From assembly GCF_000735455.1 (NCBI RefSeq), contig NZ_JMPS01000064.1, positions 1 through 64,000 on the forward strand: 64,000 nt of DNA, given 5' to 3'. Below the pieces are notes generated by a model that saw nothing but the letters and a program-made list of their open reading frames with translations, ran no database searches and was not told the DNA's origin. The DNA is from Yokenella regensburgei ATCC 49455 (GTDB taxonomy: Bacteria; Pseudomonadota; Gammaproteobacteria; Enterobacterales; Enterobacteriaceae). The translations under genes and the position numbers were made by a program. Of the stretch, positions 31,991 to 40,688 are shown piece after piece (the first letter of the stretch is position 1; each line of letters begins with the position of its first letter).

Positions 31991-33076
31991 ATGGCAGGAA
32001 ACACAATTGGACAACTCTTCCGCGTCACGACCTTTGGCGAATCGCACGGTCTGGCGTTGGGCTGTATCGTTGATGGCGTGCCTCCGGGCATTCCGTTAAC
32101 CGAAGCCGACCTGCAACACGATCTTGACCGTCGCCGTCCGGGAACCTCCCGGTATACCACGCAGCGCCGCGAGCCGGATCAGGTGAAAATCCTCTCCGGC
32201 GTCTTTGAAGGCGTAACAACCGGCACCAGTATCGGCCTGCTGATTGAGAATACCGACCAGCGCTCCCAGGACTACGGTGCCATTAAAGACGTGTTCCGTC
32301 CGGGACACGCGGATTACACCTACGAGCAAAAATTTGGCCTGCGCGACTATCGCGGCGGCGGGCGCTCTTCTGCCCGTGAAACCGCCATGCGCGTGGCGGC
32401 CGGTGCCATTGCCAAGAAATTCCTTGCCGAGAAATTTGGCATTGTCATTCGTGGCTGCCTGACGCAAATGGGCGACATTCCGCTGGAAATTAAAGACTGG
32501 AGCCAGGTTGAGCAGAACCCGTTCTTCTGCCCGGATCCGGATAAAATTGACGCCCTCGACGAGCTGATGCGTGGCCTGAAAAAAGAGGGTGACTCCATTG
32601 GCGCGAAGGTCACGGTGGTTGCCGACGGCGTACCGCCGGGTCTTGGCGAGCCGGTGTTCGACCGTCTTGATGCCGATATTGCCCATGCGCTGATGAGCAT
32701 CAACGCGGTGAAAGGCGTAGAGATTGGCGACGGCTTCGGCGTGGTGAACCTGCGCGGTAGCGAAAACCGCGACGAAATCACCAAAGCGGGTTTCCAGAGC
32801 AACCACGCGGGTGGCGTGCTGGGCGGGATCAGCAGCGGGCAGCAGATTATTGCCCATATGGCACTGAAGCCGACCTCCAGCATTACCGTACCGGGCCGTA
32901 CCATTAACCGGGCGGGTGAAGAAGTTGAGATGATAACCAAAGGACGTCACGATCCGTGCGTGGGGATCCGCGCGGTGCCGATCGCGGAAGCGATGCTGGC
33001 GATCGTATTAATGGATCACTTTATGCGCCAGCGTGCGCAGAATGCGGATGTGACGACCACAATTCCTCGCTGGTAA
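31991..33076 (+). CDS. aroC: Chorismate synthase
   Basis: Last step of the shikimate pathway: 5-enolpyruvylshikimate 3-phosphate to chorismate, using reduced FMN. The 361 residues equal the E. coli length. Signature regions are [11 protein letters not shown] at the N-terminus, the second at [21 protein letters not shown], and the third at [26 protein letters not shown] precedes the ATG. mepA begins 2 bases after the stop, so expression is coupled. Confidence 0.98.
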   Translation: MAGNTIGQLFRVTTFGESHGLALGCIVDGVPPGIPLTEADLQHDLDRRRPGTSRYTTQRREPDQVKILSGVFEGVTTGTSIGLLIENTDQRSQDYGAIKDVFRPGHADYTYEQKFGLRDYRGGGRSSARETAMRVAAGAIAKKFLAEKFGIVIRGCLTQMGDIPLEIKDWSQVEQNPFFCPDPDKIDALDELMRGLKKEGDSIGAKVTVVADGVPPGLGEPVFDRLDADIAHALMSINAVKGVEIGDGFGVVNLRGSENRDEITKAGFQSNHAGGVLGGISSGQQIIAHMALKPTSSITVPGRTINRAGEEVEMITKGRHDPCVGIRAVPIAEAMLAIVLMDHFMRQRAQNADVTTTIPRW

Positions 33077-33078
33077 CC

Positions 33079-33903
33079 ATGAAAAAAACCGTTGTAGCGC
33101 TGCTGGCGCTGATGGCAAGCAGCTCCGTCCTGGCGGCAACGCCGTGGCAGACTATCACCAGGCCTATCGCCGGGAGCGCCCAGTCGATTGGCGCTTTCGC
33201 CAATGGCTGTATTGTTGGGGCTGAGGCATTGCCGTTACAGTCTGACGATTATCAGGTGATGCGCACCGATCAGCTGCGCTACTTCGGACATCCCGATCTG
33301 GTGAAATTCATTCAGCGGCTCAGTACCCAGGTGCACAATCGGGGAATGGGGACGCTGCTGATTGGCGATATGGGGATGCCAGCAGGAGGCCGCTTTAACA
33401 GCGGTCACGCCAGCCACCAATCCGGGCTGGATGTCGATATTTTCCTGCAGTTGCCAAAAGCGCGCTGGACGTCAGCGCAGCTGATGCGTCCGCAGGCGCT
33501 GGATCTGGTGGCCGCCGATGGCAAACGTGTTGTGCCATCGCTGTGGAGTTCGGACGTCAGCAACCTCATCAAGCTCGCGGCGAAAGACAACGACGTGACG
33601 CGAATTTTTGTGAACCCGGCCATCAAGCAGCAGCTTTGCCTGGACGCCGGTACCGATCGCGACTGGCTGCATAAGGTACGCCCGTGGTTCCAGCATCGTG
33701 CACATATGCACGTGCGGCTGCGCTGCCCGGCAAACAGCCTCGAGTGTGAAGAACAGGCTCCGCCACCGCCTGGAGATGGCTGTGGTGCGGAACTGCAAAG
33801 CTGGTTTGAACCACCAAAACCGGGAACTATAAAGCCTGCGAAGAAGACGCCACCGCCGTTGCCGCCTTCCTGTCAGGCGCTACTGGATGAGCATGCACTC
33901 TAA
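33079..33903 (+). CDS. mepA: Penicillin-insensitive murein endopeptidase MepA
   Basis: A periplasmic LAS-type metalloendopeptidase cutting D-Ala-meso-DAP cross-links in peptidoglycan; 274 residues, the E. coli length. The signal peptide [20 protein letters not shown] is cleaved near residue 19-20. Zinc-site residues are His113 and Asp120 in [15 protein letters not shown], with the distal HMHVRL motif. Paired cysteines late in the protein suit the periplasm. The start is the ATG directly after aroC, and the stop overlaps the yfcA start by one base (TAATG). Confidence 0.96.
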   Translation: MKKTVVALLALMASSSVLAATPWQTITRPIAGSAQSIGAFANGCIVGAEALPLQSDDYQVMRTDQLRYFGHPDLVKFIQRLSTQVHNRGMGTLLIGDMGMPAGGRFNSGHASHQSGLDVDIFLQLPKARWTSAQLMRPQALDLVAADGKRVVPSLWSSDVSNLIKLAAKDNDVTRIFVNPAIKQQLCLDAGTDRDWLHKVRPWFQHRAHMHVRLRCPANSLECEEQAPPPPGDGCGAELQSWFEPPKPGTIKPAKKTPPPLPPSCQALLDEHAL

Positions 33904-34712
33904 TGGAAAATTTCGTCGATATCTTTATGGTGTCACCATTAATGCTGGTGTCGCTTTTTTTTATCGCCGTGCTGGCGGGTTTCATTGACTCGCTGGCCGG
34001 AGGCGGGGGACTTCTGACCGTTCCGGCGCTGATGGCTGCGGGCATGTCCCCGGCTCAGGCGTTGGCCACTAACAAACTACAGGCCTGTGGCGGCTCGTTG
34101 TCAGCTTCTCTCTACTTTATTCGCCGCAAGGTGGTGAACCTCGCCGATCAGAAGCTCAATATTCTGATGACCTTTATTGGTTCCACCGCCGGGGCGCTGT
34201 TAGTTCAGCACGTACAGTCAGAGATCCTGCGCCAGATCCTGCCGATTCTGATTATTGGTATTGGCCTCTATTTTCTGCTGATGCCAAAGCTTGGTGAGAA
34301 CGACCGCCAGCGCCGTCTGCACGGTCTGCCGTTTGCCCTGATTGCCGGCGGCTGCGTGGGTTTCTACGACGGCTTCTTTGGCCCAGGCGCAGGGTCGTTT
34401 TATGCGCTGGCGTTTGTCACGCTCGCCGGGTTTAACCTTGCCAAATCAACCGCTCACGCAAAAGTGCTTAACGCCACTTCGAACGTTGGCGGCCTGCTGC
34501 TGTTTATTATCGGCGGCAAAGTGCTGTGGGCGACCGGCTTCGTGATGATGGCCGGGCAGTTTATCGGGGCACGAATGGGGTCCCGACTGGTGCTGAGTAA
34601 GGGCCAGTCGCTGATCCGTCCGATGATCGTTATTGTTTCTGCGGTGATGAGCGCCAAACTTTTATATGACAGTCATGGAGCAGAGATCCTCCAGTGGCTG
34701 GGGATCCATTAA
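33903..34712 (+). CDS. yfcA: TauE/SafE-family (TSUP) membrane protein YfcA
   Basis: A 269-residue inner-membrane protein of the TSUP family, with about eight hydrophobic segments and the duplicated signatures AGFIDSLAGGGGLLTVPAL and GFYDGFFGPGAGSFYALAF. TSUP proteins transport sulfur-containing or small organic anions; the YfcA substrate is unknown. Its start overlaps the mepA stop and its stop overlaps the epmC start (TAATG both times), so the trio is translationally coupled. Confidence 0.94.
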   Translation: MENFVDIFMVSPLMLVSLFFIAVLAGFIDSLAGGGGLLTVPALMAAGMSPAQALATNKLQACGGSLSASLYFIRRKVVNLADQKLNILMTFIGSTAGALLVQHVQSEILRQILPILIIGIGLYFLLMPKLGENDRQRRLHGLPFALIAGGCVGFYDGFFGPGAGSFYALAFVTLAGFNLAKSTAHAKVLNATSNVGGLLLFIIGGKVLWATGFVMMAGQFIGARMGSRLVLSKGQSLIRPMIVIVSAVMSAKLLYDSHGAEILQWLGIH

Positions 34713-35260
34713 TGCAACAGCAACACCATTTTCAGCAGCTGATCGACATCTTTGACGGCTGTTTTGCCGATGATTTTAATACCCGTCTGATTAAAGGCGA
34801 CGACGAACCGATTTATCTTCCTGCTGATGACGATGCGCCGTACAACCGTATCGTTTTCGCGCATGGCTTTTACGCCAGCGCGCTGCATGAGATTTCGCAC
34901 TGGTGTATTGCCGGAGAGGCCAGACGTAAACTGGTGGACTTTGGCTACTGGTACTGCCCGGACGGTCGCGATGCTGCCACCCAGGGGCAGTTTGAAGACG
35001 TCGAGGTCAAACCGCAGTCGTTTGACTGGTTGTTCTGCGTTGCCGCAGGCTTTCCGTTTAACGTCAGCTGCGACAACCTGGAAGGGGATAGCGAGCCAGA
35101 TCGTATTGCATTCCAGCGGCGGGTCCATGCACAGGTGATGACGTACCTGAAAGAGGGGATCCCGGCGCGTCCGGCGCGTTTCATCAGGGCGTTACAGAAT
35201 TATTATCAAACGCCGGAAATCACGGCGGAACACTTCCCGTGGCCGGAAGATTTAAATTGA
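34712..35260 (+). CDS. epmC: Elongation factor P hydroxylase EpmC
   Basis: Hydroxylates the beta-lysylated Lys34 of elongation factor P, the final step of that modification; 182 residues as in E. coli. The metal-binding motif is visible in HEISHWCIAGEARR, followed by DFGYWYCPDGRDAATQ and the C-terminal RRVHAQVMTYL. An in-frame ATG at 34694 inside yfcA was rejected: the family start is MQQQHHFQQL at 34712, coupled to the yfcA stop. EpmA and EpmB are not in this window. Confidence 0.94.
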   Translation: MQQQHHFQQLIDIFDGCFADDFNTRLIKGDDEPIYLPADDDAPYNRIVFAHGFYASALHEISHWCIAGEARRKLVDFGYWYCPDGRDAATQGQFEDVEVKPQSFDWLFCVAAGFPFNVSCDNLEGDSEPDRIAFQRRVHAQVMTYLKEGIPARPARFIRALQNYYQTPEITAEHFPWPEDLN

Positions 35261-35269
35261 GGAAAGAAG

Positions 35270-35548
35270 ATGATCGCAGAATTTGAAAACCGCATCCTGG
35301 CGCTGATTGATGACATGGTTGATCACGCGAGCGATGACGAACTGTTCGCCAGTGGCTATCTGCGTGGCCACCTGACGCTGGCGGTGGCAGAGCTTGAAGC
35401 GGGTGACGACCATTCACCGGAAGCGGTGTACGCCCAGGTCACCCATAGCCTGACTAAAGCGATTGATGCCGGTGAGCTTTCTCCGCGCGATCAGGCGCTG
35501 GTCACCGGCATGTGGGATACGTTGTATCAGAAGGCGAAAGCTCACTAA
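35270..35548 (+). CDS. yfcL: YfcL family protein
   Basis: A 92-residue acidic helical protein ([39 protein letters not shown]) with the E. coli YfcL length, last gene of the prmB-yfcL run. AGGAAAGAAG precedes the ATG, 9 bases after epmC. No function is known to me. Immediately after it, 12 bases away on the other strand, the accessory uronic-acid operon begins, replacing the E. coli neighbour mnmC. Confidence 0.92.
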   Translation: MIAEFENRILALIDDMVDHASDDELFASGYLRGHLTLAVAELEAGDDHSPEAVYAQVTHSLTKAIDAGELSPRDQALVTGMWDTLYQKAKAH

Positions 35549-35560
35549 CCCTCGCGCGAC

Positions 35561-36118
35561 CTACCACACGTAATCAATATGCCCGGCGTGTTTGCGCGCG
35601 GGCATTTCATCTCCCGCCAGCCGTGCCGCCAGCGTCAGGGCAAAATCAAAGACTTTACCTAACCCTCTGCCGCTGAGCAGATTGCCATCTTCCACTACGT
35701 CGGCATCAACGTACACGCCGTCCGTCACCTGCTGCCATAAATCACCGGAGCAAACGTAACGACGTCCTTTCAGAAGCTGGTTGGCCGCCAGCACGCGGGC
35801 GGCGGCAGAGCAGATGGGGCAGATCCATTTTCCGGCATCGTCGTGACGACGAACGAAAGCCACTACGTTGTCGCTGCTGCCTAAAAACAGGCTACCCTGC
35901 GGGCCGCCAGGCAGCACAACCGCGTCGTAAGTGGTGTCAAAGCGGGCCTGCAACGTATTGTCAGCTTTCACGGGAATGTTGTGATAGCTAACAACTTCAG
36001 GGCTTTCGGTACATGAGAGCGTTTCGACCACGATATTCAGACGACGCAGAATGTCGATGGTGACAATCGCTTCACCCTCTTCAAAACCCGGAGCCAACAG
36101 GATGGCGACCTTTTTCAT
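35561..36118 (-). CDS. DJ-1/PfpI superfamily protein
   Basis: A 185-residue cytoplasmic protein of the DJ-1/ThiJ/PfpI superfamily. The presumed nucleophile is Cys103 in the elbow WICPICSAAARVL, with Glu16 in FEEGEAIVTID as in YajL/DJ-1; Cys100 lies beside it. The C-terminus holds GRGLGKVFDFALTLAARL and a conserved His pair (RKHAGHIDYVW). It differs clearly from E. coli YajL, and its substrate is unknown. It is the last gene of a four-gene operon, 10 bases after the GH88 hydrolase. DJ-1 homologues act on reactive carbonyls, so a role on the dicarbonyl sugar released by GH88 is an attractive but unproven idea. Confidence 0.87.
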   Translation of the reverse strand: MKKVAILLAPGFEEGEAIVTIDILRRLNIVVETLSCTESPEVVSYHNIPVKADNTLQARFDTTYDAVVLPGGPQGSLFLGSSDNVVAFVRRHDDAGKWICPICSAAARVLAANQLLKGRRYVCSGDLWQQVTDGVYVDADVVEDGNLLSGRGLGKVFDFALTLAARLAGDEMPARKHAGHIDYVW

Positions 36119-36128
36119 TTTTTACTCC

Positions 36129-37319
36129 TTACCAGTACAAATTCCACACCTGACGCAGACGCACCAGTGCTTCAAGATAGAAATAATCGCCCCAGCTACA
36201 GCACTGATCGACGCCTTTACCGCTCGCCATGTGATAGACCGAGTGTTTAAGCAGGCCTTCGTCCGGCTCGTCGTCGCGGGTCAGGTAGTTGTCGGTGAGT
36301 GAGGCGATAATGCGCAGCGCCATCTCTTCATAGTGCGCGCGGTGTTTATCCAGCACCGGCAGCGCTTTCACCAGCTCGAGCAGGCCGCAGGCGGCGATGG
36401 CGGCGGCGGAGCTGTCGCGCACGGCGTCAGTGCCGAGTAACGCCAGATCCCAGTGGCAGACGTCATCTTCCGGCAGGCGGTTGATGAAGTAGTGGGCGAG
36501 GCTGCGCGAGAGTTCCACCATCTGCTTATCGCCGGTGTGCAGGAAGCTCAGCAGGAAGCCGTAAATGCCCCACGCCTGACCGCGTGACCAGCAGGAGGTA
36601 TCGCTGTAGCCCTGATGGGTATTGCCGAAGCGGGGTTCGCCGCTAACCACATCCATATAGTAAGTGTGCCAGGTTGAAGCATCCGGGCGAACGATGTACT
36701 TCGCCGCCTGATCGACGTGGGCGGTGGCAGCCCTGGCGTAGCGTGGATCGCCGGTTTGCTCGCTGGCCCAGTACAGCAGCGGCAGGTTCATATTGCAGTC
36801 GATGATCATGCGGCCCTGCTGCTCAGGGTCATTGAGATCGCCCCAGGCCTGGATAATGTTTGCTACCGGGTTAAAACGCTCCATCAGCGCATCGGCGGCC
36901 TGCAGCGCCGAGCGTCGTGCGGCCTCGTTGCCGGTCAGACGCCAGGCGTTCACACAGGAGAGGGAATAGAGAAAGCCGAGATCGTGAGTGGCGGTATCAA
37001 TGCGCTTCTCGATGCGTTCTGCAAACGACGGCAGATAGCGCTCGGCGGCTTCGCGATACTTCTCCTCGCCGGTCATCTCCCAGGCGAGCCACAGCTGCCC
37101 GGTCCAGAAGCTGGTGGTCCATTCGACGTTCTCCGTGCGCGGCCAGACGCCGTTTTCACAGGCTTCTCCCGGGAACTTTGCGCCAAATGCCGCGATGTTT
37201 TTATCCAGCTGGCGCGTCACGCGGTTCAGGGCCGTATCCAGCCGCTGCTTCAGGGCGTGGCGGTCAACGCTGTGCAGCTCAATGGGGCGCAGCGGTTCGG
37301 TGGTAACAGAACGGGTCAT
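36129..37319 (-). CDS. GH88 unsaturated glucuronyl hydrolase
   Basis: A 396-residue member of glycoside hydrolase family 88, (alpha/alpha)6-barrel enzymes. They hydrate the 4,5-double bond of the non-reducing-end unsaturated uronic acid, releasing it as 4-deoxy-5-keto-uronate from oligosaccharides cut by polysaccharide lyases. The two catalytic aspartates are visible as Asp113 (THDLGFLYSL) and Asp174 (MIIDCNMNLPLLYWAS). Their 61-residue spacing agrees with streptococcal UGL (Asp115/Asp175). DTSCWSRGQAWGIYGF and the C-terminal DQCCSWGDYFYLEALVRL are family motifs. No signal peptide, so cytoplasmic. It starts 13 bases after the MFS gene. The natural glycan is unknown. Confidence 0.9.
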   Translation of the reverse strand: MTRSVTTEPLRPIELHSVDRHALKQRLDTALNRVTRQLDKNIAAFGAKFPGEACENGVWPRTENVEWTTSFWTGQLWLAWEMTGEEKYREAAERYLPSFAERIEKRIDTATHDLGFLYSLSCVNAWRLTGNEAARRSALQAADALMERFNPVANIIQAWGDLNDPEQQGRMIIDCNMNLPLLYWASEQTGDPRYARAATAHVDQAAKYIVRPDASTWHTYYMDVVSGEPRFGNTHQGYSDTSCWSRGQAWGIYGFLLSFLHTGDKQMVELSRSLAHYFINRLPEDDVCHWDLALLGTDAVRDSSAAAIAACGLLELVKALPVLDKHRAHYEEMALRIIASLTDNYLTRDDEPDEGLLKHSVYHMASGKGVDQCCSWGDYFYLEALVRLRQVWNLYW

Positions 37320-37332
37320 AACATCTCCTCGA

Positions 37333-38610
37333 TTAATGTTTGCCTGGTTCTGCTGGCATCGCGTCCAGCCCAGGGGAAAAGTCTTCTGCGTCAGCGCGTG
37401 CCGAGCGGCAGCGTGACAAAGTGAATGCGGAGATAAGCGTGAACAGCAGGGCGCAACTGCCCATCAGCAAATAAGTATGTTCAAACCCAATCCGGTCATA
37501 CAGATAACCTGCCGGCGGAGCGACGACGATAGAGCCGACGTAGATCATGGCCTGATAGCCAAGCAGATACATCGTGGCGTTTACCTTCTTCGGGAAATGC
37601 TCGGCGATGTATTTAAAGACGGAGATAAGCAGCAGGGCTATCTCCACGCCGTATAGCGGTTTGATGATGGAGATAATCACCGGATCGGTGGTCAGCCCTG
37701 ACGCAATAAGACGTGCGCCCACCACCATGCCGCAGAACAGCAGGCCCTTTTTGGCGCCATAGCGATTCACCAGCAATGGGATAAACATCATCATGATGAA
37801 CTCGGTGCCCGACTGCACGGTGCTGAGATAGCCGTACCAGGCGTTTCCCTGTTCGGTGGTGTTGAAAAACGAGACGAAATAGCGTGGGAACTGCTGCTCG
37901 GCGATGAACATCATCCACGCCACGCCTGCCACATAAAGACTGAACATCCAGAATTTGCGATTCTTCAGCAGCATAATGACGTCGCTGAAGACAATCTTGT
38001 TTTCAGAGATAACGTCGTTATCTTTCAGCTGTTCAGCGCCAATTTTCAGGCTCACCAGCATCAACAGCATGATGATGGAGGTGGTGCTGCTGAGCAGGAA
38101 GTTGGCTACCGGCGTGAAGTTAAATAAGATCCCGGACACCGATGCCGCCACGGCCCAGCCCAGCGATCCCCACATGCGGATCTGACCAAATTCCAGGTGA
38201 TACAACCGGCTGAACCGATCGGCGTAAGACTCTGATGCCGCTACCCCGGCGTACCAGCCCAGGCTCAGGTACAGCGCGCCGATCACAATCCCCATCATGG
38301 TATGGCTCAGCAGTAACGGCTGATACACGAAGACGAAGAACGGTGCCATCAGGGCGGAAATCGCACAGACAAAATAGAGCAGCCATTTGCTCATTCCAAT
38401 TTTGTCCATGATGTAGCCGTACACCGGTTTCAGGATCACCGCGAAGACGCCGTTGATGGCGAATACGCTGCCGATGGTGATGCTGTCGAGCCCCACCTTC
38501 TGGCTGAGCCATAGCGCGTAAAGCCCAAAGCTTGAGGACCAGGTGAAAAAGTAGAGAAAAATGAAACTGCTCATTCTGATTTGCGCACTGCGCGTGGTCT
38601 GGTTTTTCAT
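37333..38610 (-). CDS. Oligosaccharide:H+ symporter-like MFS transporter
   Basis: A 425-residue major facilitator protein with about 12 membrane helices, resembling the LacY/RafB oligosaccharide:H+ symporter group (FIFLYFFTWSSSFGLYALWL; GSVFAINGVFAVILKPVYGY; SFGQIRMWGSLGWA-like FGQIRMWGSLGWAVAAS). I start it at the ATG at 38610, directly after AGGAGAG. The longer in-frame start adds 29 polar residues with no family match. It sits 13 bases after the DUF2264 gene and 13 before GH88, so it is the probable importer of the operon's oligosaccharide. The last 30 residues are a hydrophilic tail. Confidence 0.9.
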   Translation of the reverse strand: MKNQTTRSAQIRMSSFIFLYFFTWSSSFGLYALWLSQKVGLDSITIGSVFAINGVFAVILKPVYGYIMDKIGMSKWLLYFVCAISALMAPFFVFVYQPLLLSHTMMGIVIGALYLSLGWYAGVAASESYADRFSRLYHLEFGQIRMWGSLGWAVAASVSGILFNFTPVANFLLSSTTSIIMLLMLVSLKIGAEQLKDNDVISENKIVFSDVIMLLKNRKFWMFSLYVAGVAWMMFIAEQQFPRYFVSFFNTTEQGNAWYGYLSTVQSGTEFIMMMFIPLLVNRYGAKKGLLFCGMVVGARLIASGLTTDPVIISIIKPLYGVEIALLLISVFKYIAEHFPKKVNATMYLLGYQAMIYVGSIVVAPPAGYLYDRIGFEHTYLLMGSCALLFTLISAFTLSRCRSARADAEDFSPGLDAMPAEPGKH

Positions 38611-38623
38611 GGTTCTCTCCTGG

Positions 38624-40480
38624 TTAGCGCGGCAGCGGGGCGAGCTGAATGCACGCGTCGTGGTGGGCGGTGACAATACGAATTTGCGTTTCGTCACGGC
38701 TCACCTGCGGCAGGGTGCTTGCGTCAAAACTGGCGGTGTCTCCCGCCCAGACGGCGCTGATCAGCAGATGTTCTCCGACCGGAAGCGCGCGACGCAGCAG
38801 CGGCACGGCGGCAGGTACGGCGAACAACAGATTGCTGTTAGGTGGCGTGAATACCACCTCGCCGCTGCGCGGCTGCGGGCTCAGGCAGTAAATCGTTGAT
38901 AGCTCACCGTTGTTGCTGAGCTGGCTTTCCCTGACGTCGCAGTGCTGCTCCGGTAGCGGGCGGCCCGGCAGGCTGAAACCGCCTTCGGCGCTCTCCAGTT
39001 CACGCGCCGTTTGCAGGCGATGTACACGGATTTGCCAGTCGCCGACGGCCAGCAACCAGCTGTCGACGGTGACGTCCTGCCAGGGATTCCAGCGGCTGTA
39101 GATTTGGTTTTCACCGACCACCACCTGCGGACATTCGCGGCGGCCGCGCCAGTAGTTGTCGTGTTCGCAGAGCAGCAGCATGGAGTCCGGTGAGGCATGC
39201 GGCAGGCCGTAGCGCCCACGTTCAACGGTAAAACCAAAGCGCGTGGAGTAGGCAAATTTGCAGTATTTCGCCTCAGTATTGACGAAGTTATTCCGCTCAA
39301 GCTGTCCGGAAGTCAGCATCCACAGATGATTGCGCTGATGCACCAGGACCTGTGCGGCGTGGGGAATAGTATGTGGTGTATTCTGCGCCGGCAGAGGCAG
39401 TTCTTCCGCCTGCCAGAAGGCATCGTCTTCGCCAAGGGCCAGCACCAGCGCCGTTTTCAGGCCCCAGTAGGGAGAACCAGGCGCGTTGTAGTCTTCCGCC
39501 ATCACTAAATTCGGGTAGCTGTAACCAACGCTCAGCACGCCATCGCGGTCGAACGGCTGCTGGCGCATCCACCAGCGCAGGTGGCGCAGCACAATACCTT
39601 TCACCACGCCCGGAGAAAAGACCTCCAGCCCGGCCCAGGCTGCGGCGCTCCAGAACGCGGCCTGAGCGAAACGATAGGTGAGGCTGCGGCCAAACGGGAT
39701 AGCGGCACCGTCGTCGGCAAAGAAGTGGATAAAGTCAGCGGCAAATACGGTAGCCCGCTGGCGCAGAGTTGCACAACGCACCGGGTCCGTTTTCGCCATC
39801 AGCCTGGCGTAGATCAGGCCGTAGAAATGGAAGCCCATCGAAATGTAGTAGTCGCGCGGTCGGTCGGGGCCATCGCTGTACCAGCCGTCACCCAGCCAGT
39901 AGCGCTCCATGGCGGCAAAGTGCTGTTCAATGGTGTCATGGTTCACCGGCATTCCACATTGCTGGAAACCCACCTGAACCAGAATCGGGAAGAAGTGCCA
40001 GTTGTTATCCGGGATAGCGGCGGTCTCGCTTTGCTTTAACCACTGCCAGAGCTGTGCTTTCTCCTGCTCGTTGAAGTGAGGTAGCAGGCTATCGTGAGCC
40101 AGCGCCAGCAGTAACCCGTAGACCGCCATCTCCACGACCCGCTGATCGCTGTTGCCAATGTCGCCCCAGTAATCGGCGTGCTCCGGGTTAACCCCGTTTT
40201 TAATCGCCTGAACATAAAACGCAAACTGCGCGGGTTTCTCACCGCCAGCCAGCAGCGGCGTGACGCCCCACAGCAGGCGCGAAAACGCCTCCATGCTGGC
40301 AATTCGCGGACCGTAGTGGGTGGTAAAATTCCCCAGGTCGACGCGGCTGGTGTCATTTTTAAAGAATGGCGTTACGGCATTCAGTATTTCATTCACCCAC
40401 TCCGCGACATCGCTGCGCTGTTGCAGAGGGTTTGTAAAATCAATGTTTTCAGGTTGCACGAGGGTTCTCCCGTCAGACAC
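38624..40480 (-). CDS. DUF2264 domain protein, probable glycan-degrading enzyme
   Basis: A 618-residue protein without signal peptide. Residues about 15-370 match the DUF2264 pattern: an alpha-helical barrel with NFTTHYGPRIASMEAFSRLLWG, NNWHFFPILVQVGFQQCG, WYSDGPDRPRDYYISMGFHFYGLIYA and PFGRSLTYRFAQAAFWSAAA. The remaining part looks like a beta-rich C-terminal domain (VDSWLLAVGDWQIRVHRLQTA). DUF2264 proteins occur in polysaccharide-utilisation clusters; I recall a recent assignment to a CAZy hydrolase family (GH154) but cannot verify it. As first gene of the operon it probably acts on the imported oligosaccharide. Conserved Asp/Glu in the DGPDRPRDYY segment are candidate catalytic residues. 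Confidence 0.85.
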   Translation of the reverse strand: MSDGRTLVQPENIDFTNPLQQRSDVAEWVNEILNAVTPFFKNDTSRVDLGNFTTHYGPRIASMEAFSRLLWGVTPLLAGGEKPAQFAFYVQAIKNGVNPEHADYWGDIGNSDQRVVEMAVYGLLLALAHDSLLPHFNEQEKAQLWQWLKQSETAAIPDNNWHFFPILVQVGFQQCGMPVNHDTIEQHFAAMERYWLGDGWYSDGPDRPRDYYISMGFHFYGLIYARLMAKTDPVRCATLRQRATVFAADFIHFFADDGAAIPFGRSLTYRFAQAAFWSAAAWAGLEVFSPGVVKGIVLRHLRWWMRQQPFDRDGVLSVGYSYPNLVMAEDYNAPGSPYWGLKTALVLALGEDDAFWQAEELPLPAQNTPHTIPHAAQVLVHQRNHLWMLTSGQLERNNFVNTEAKYCKFAYSTRFGFTVERGRYGLPHASPDSMLLLCEHDNYWRGRRECPQVVVGENQIYSRWNPWQDVTVDSWLLAVGDWQIRVHRLQTARELESAEGGFSLPGRPLPEQHCDVRESQLSNNGELSTIYCLSPQPRSGEVVFTPPNSNLLFAVPAAVPLLRRALPVGEHLLISAVWAGDTASFDASTLPQVSRDETQIRIVTAHHDACIQLAPLPR

Positions 40481-40570
40481 GAGATCGGATTAAGGTATTG
40501 TTATTCAATATTTATTCTCACCCTGTGTGGGTGGCGTGACACAGCGTAGCCGCTTTTGTCATCAACGCTG

Positions 40571-40586
40571 AGTGAGCCTGTTCACA
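40571..40586. promoter_or_regulatory. Candidate CRP site in the DUF2264-araC intergenic region
   Basis: AGTGA-GCCTGT-TCACA differs from the CRP consensus TGTGA-N6-TCACA at a single position. It lies 91 bases before the DUF2264 gene and 103 before the AraC-type gene, suitable for catabolite control of either. Binding is inferred from motif only. Confidence 0.6.
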
Positions 40587-40688
40587 AAAATGAACCGTTA
40601 TTTCATTTCGACTGGATTTTTTGTTCGTGCAGAGGGATAAATTACAAACCGTAGGCTAAAAGTTTAATTCTGTTGTCATGGTGAAACG

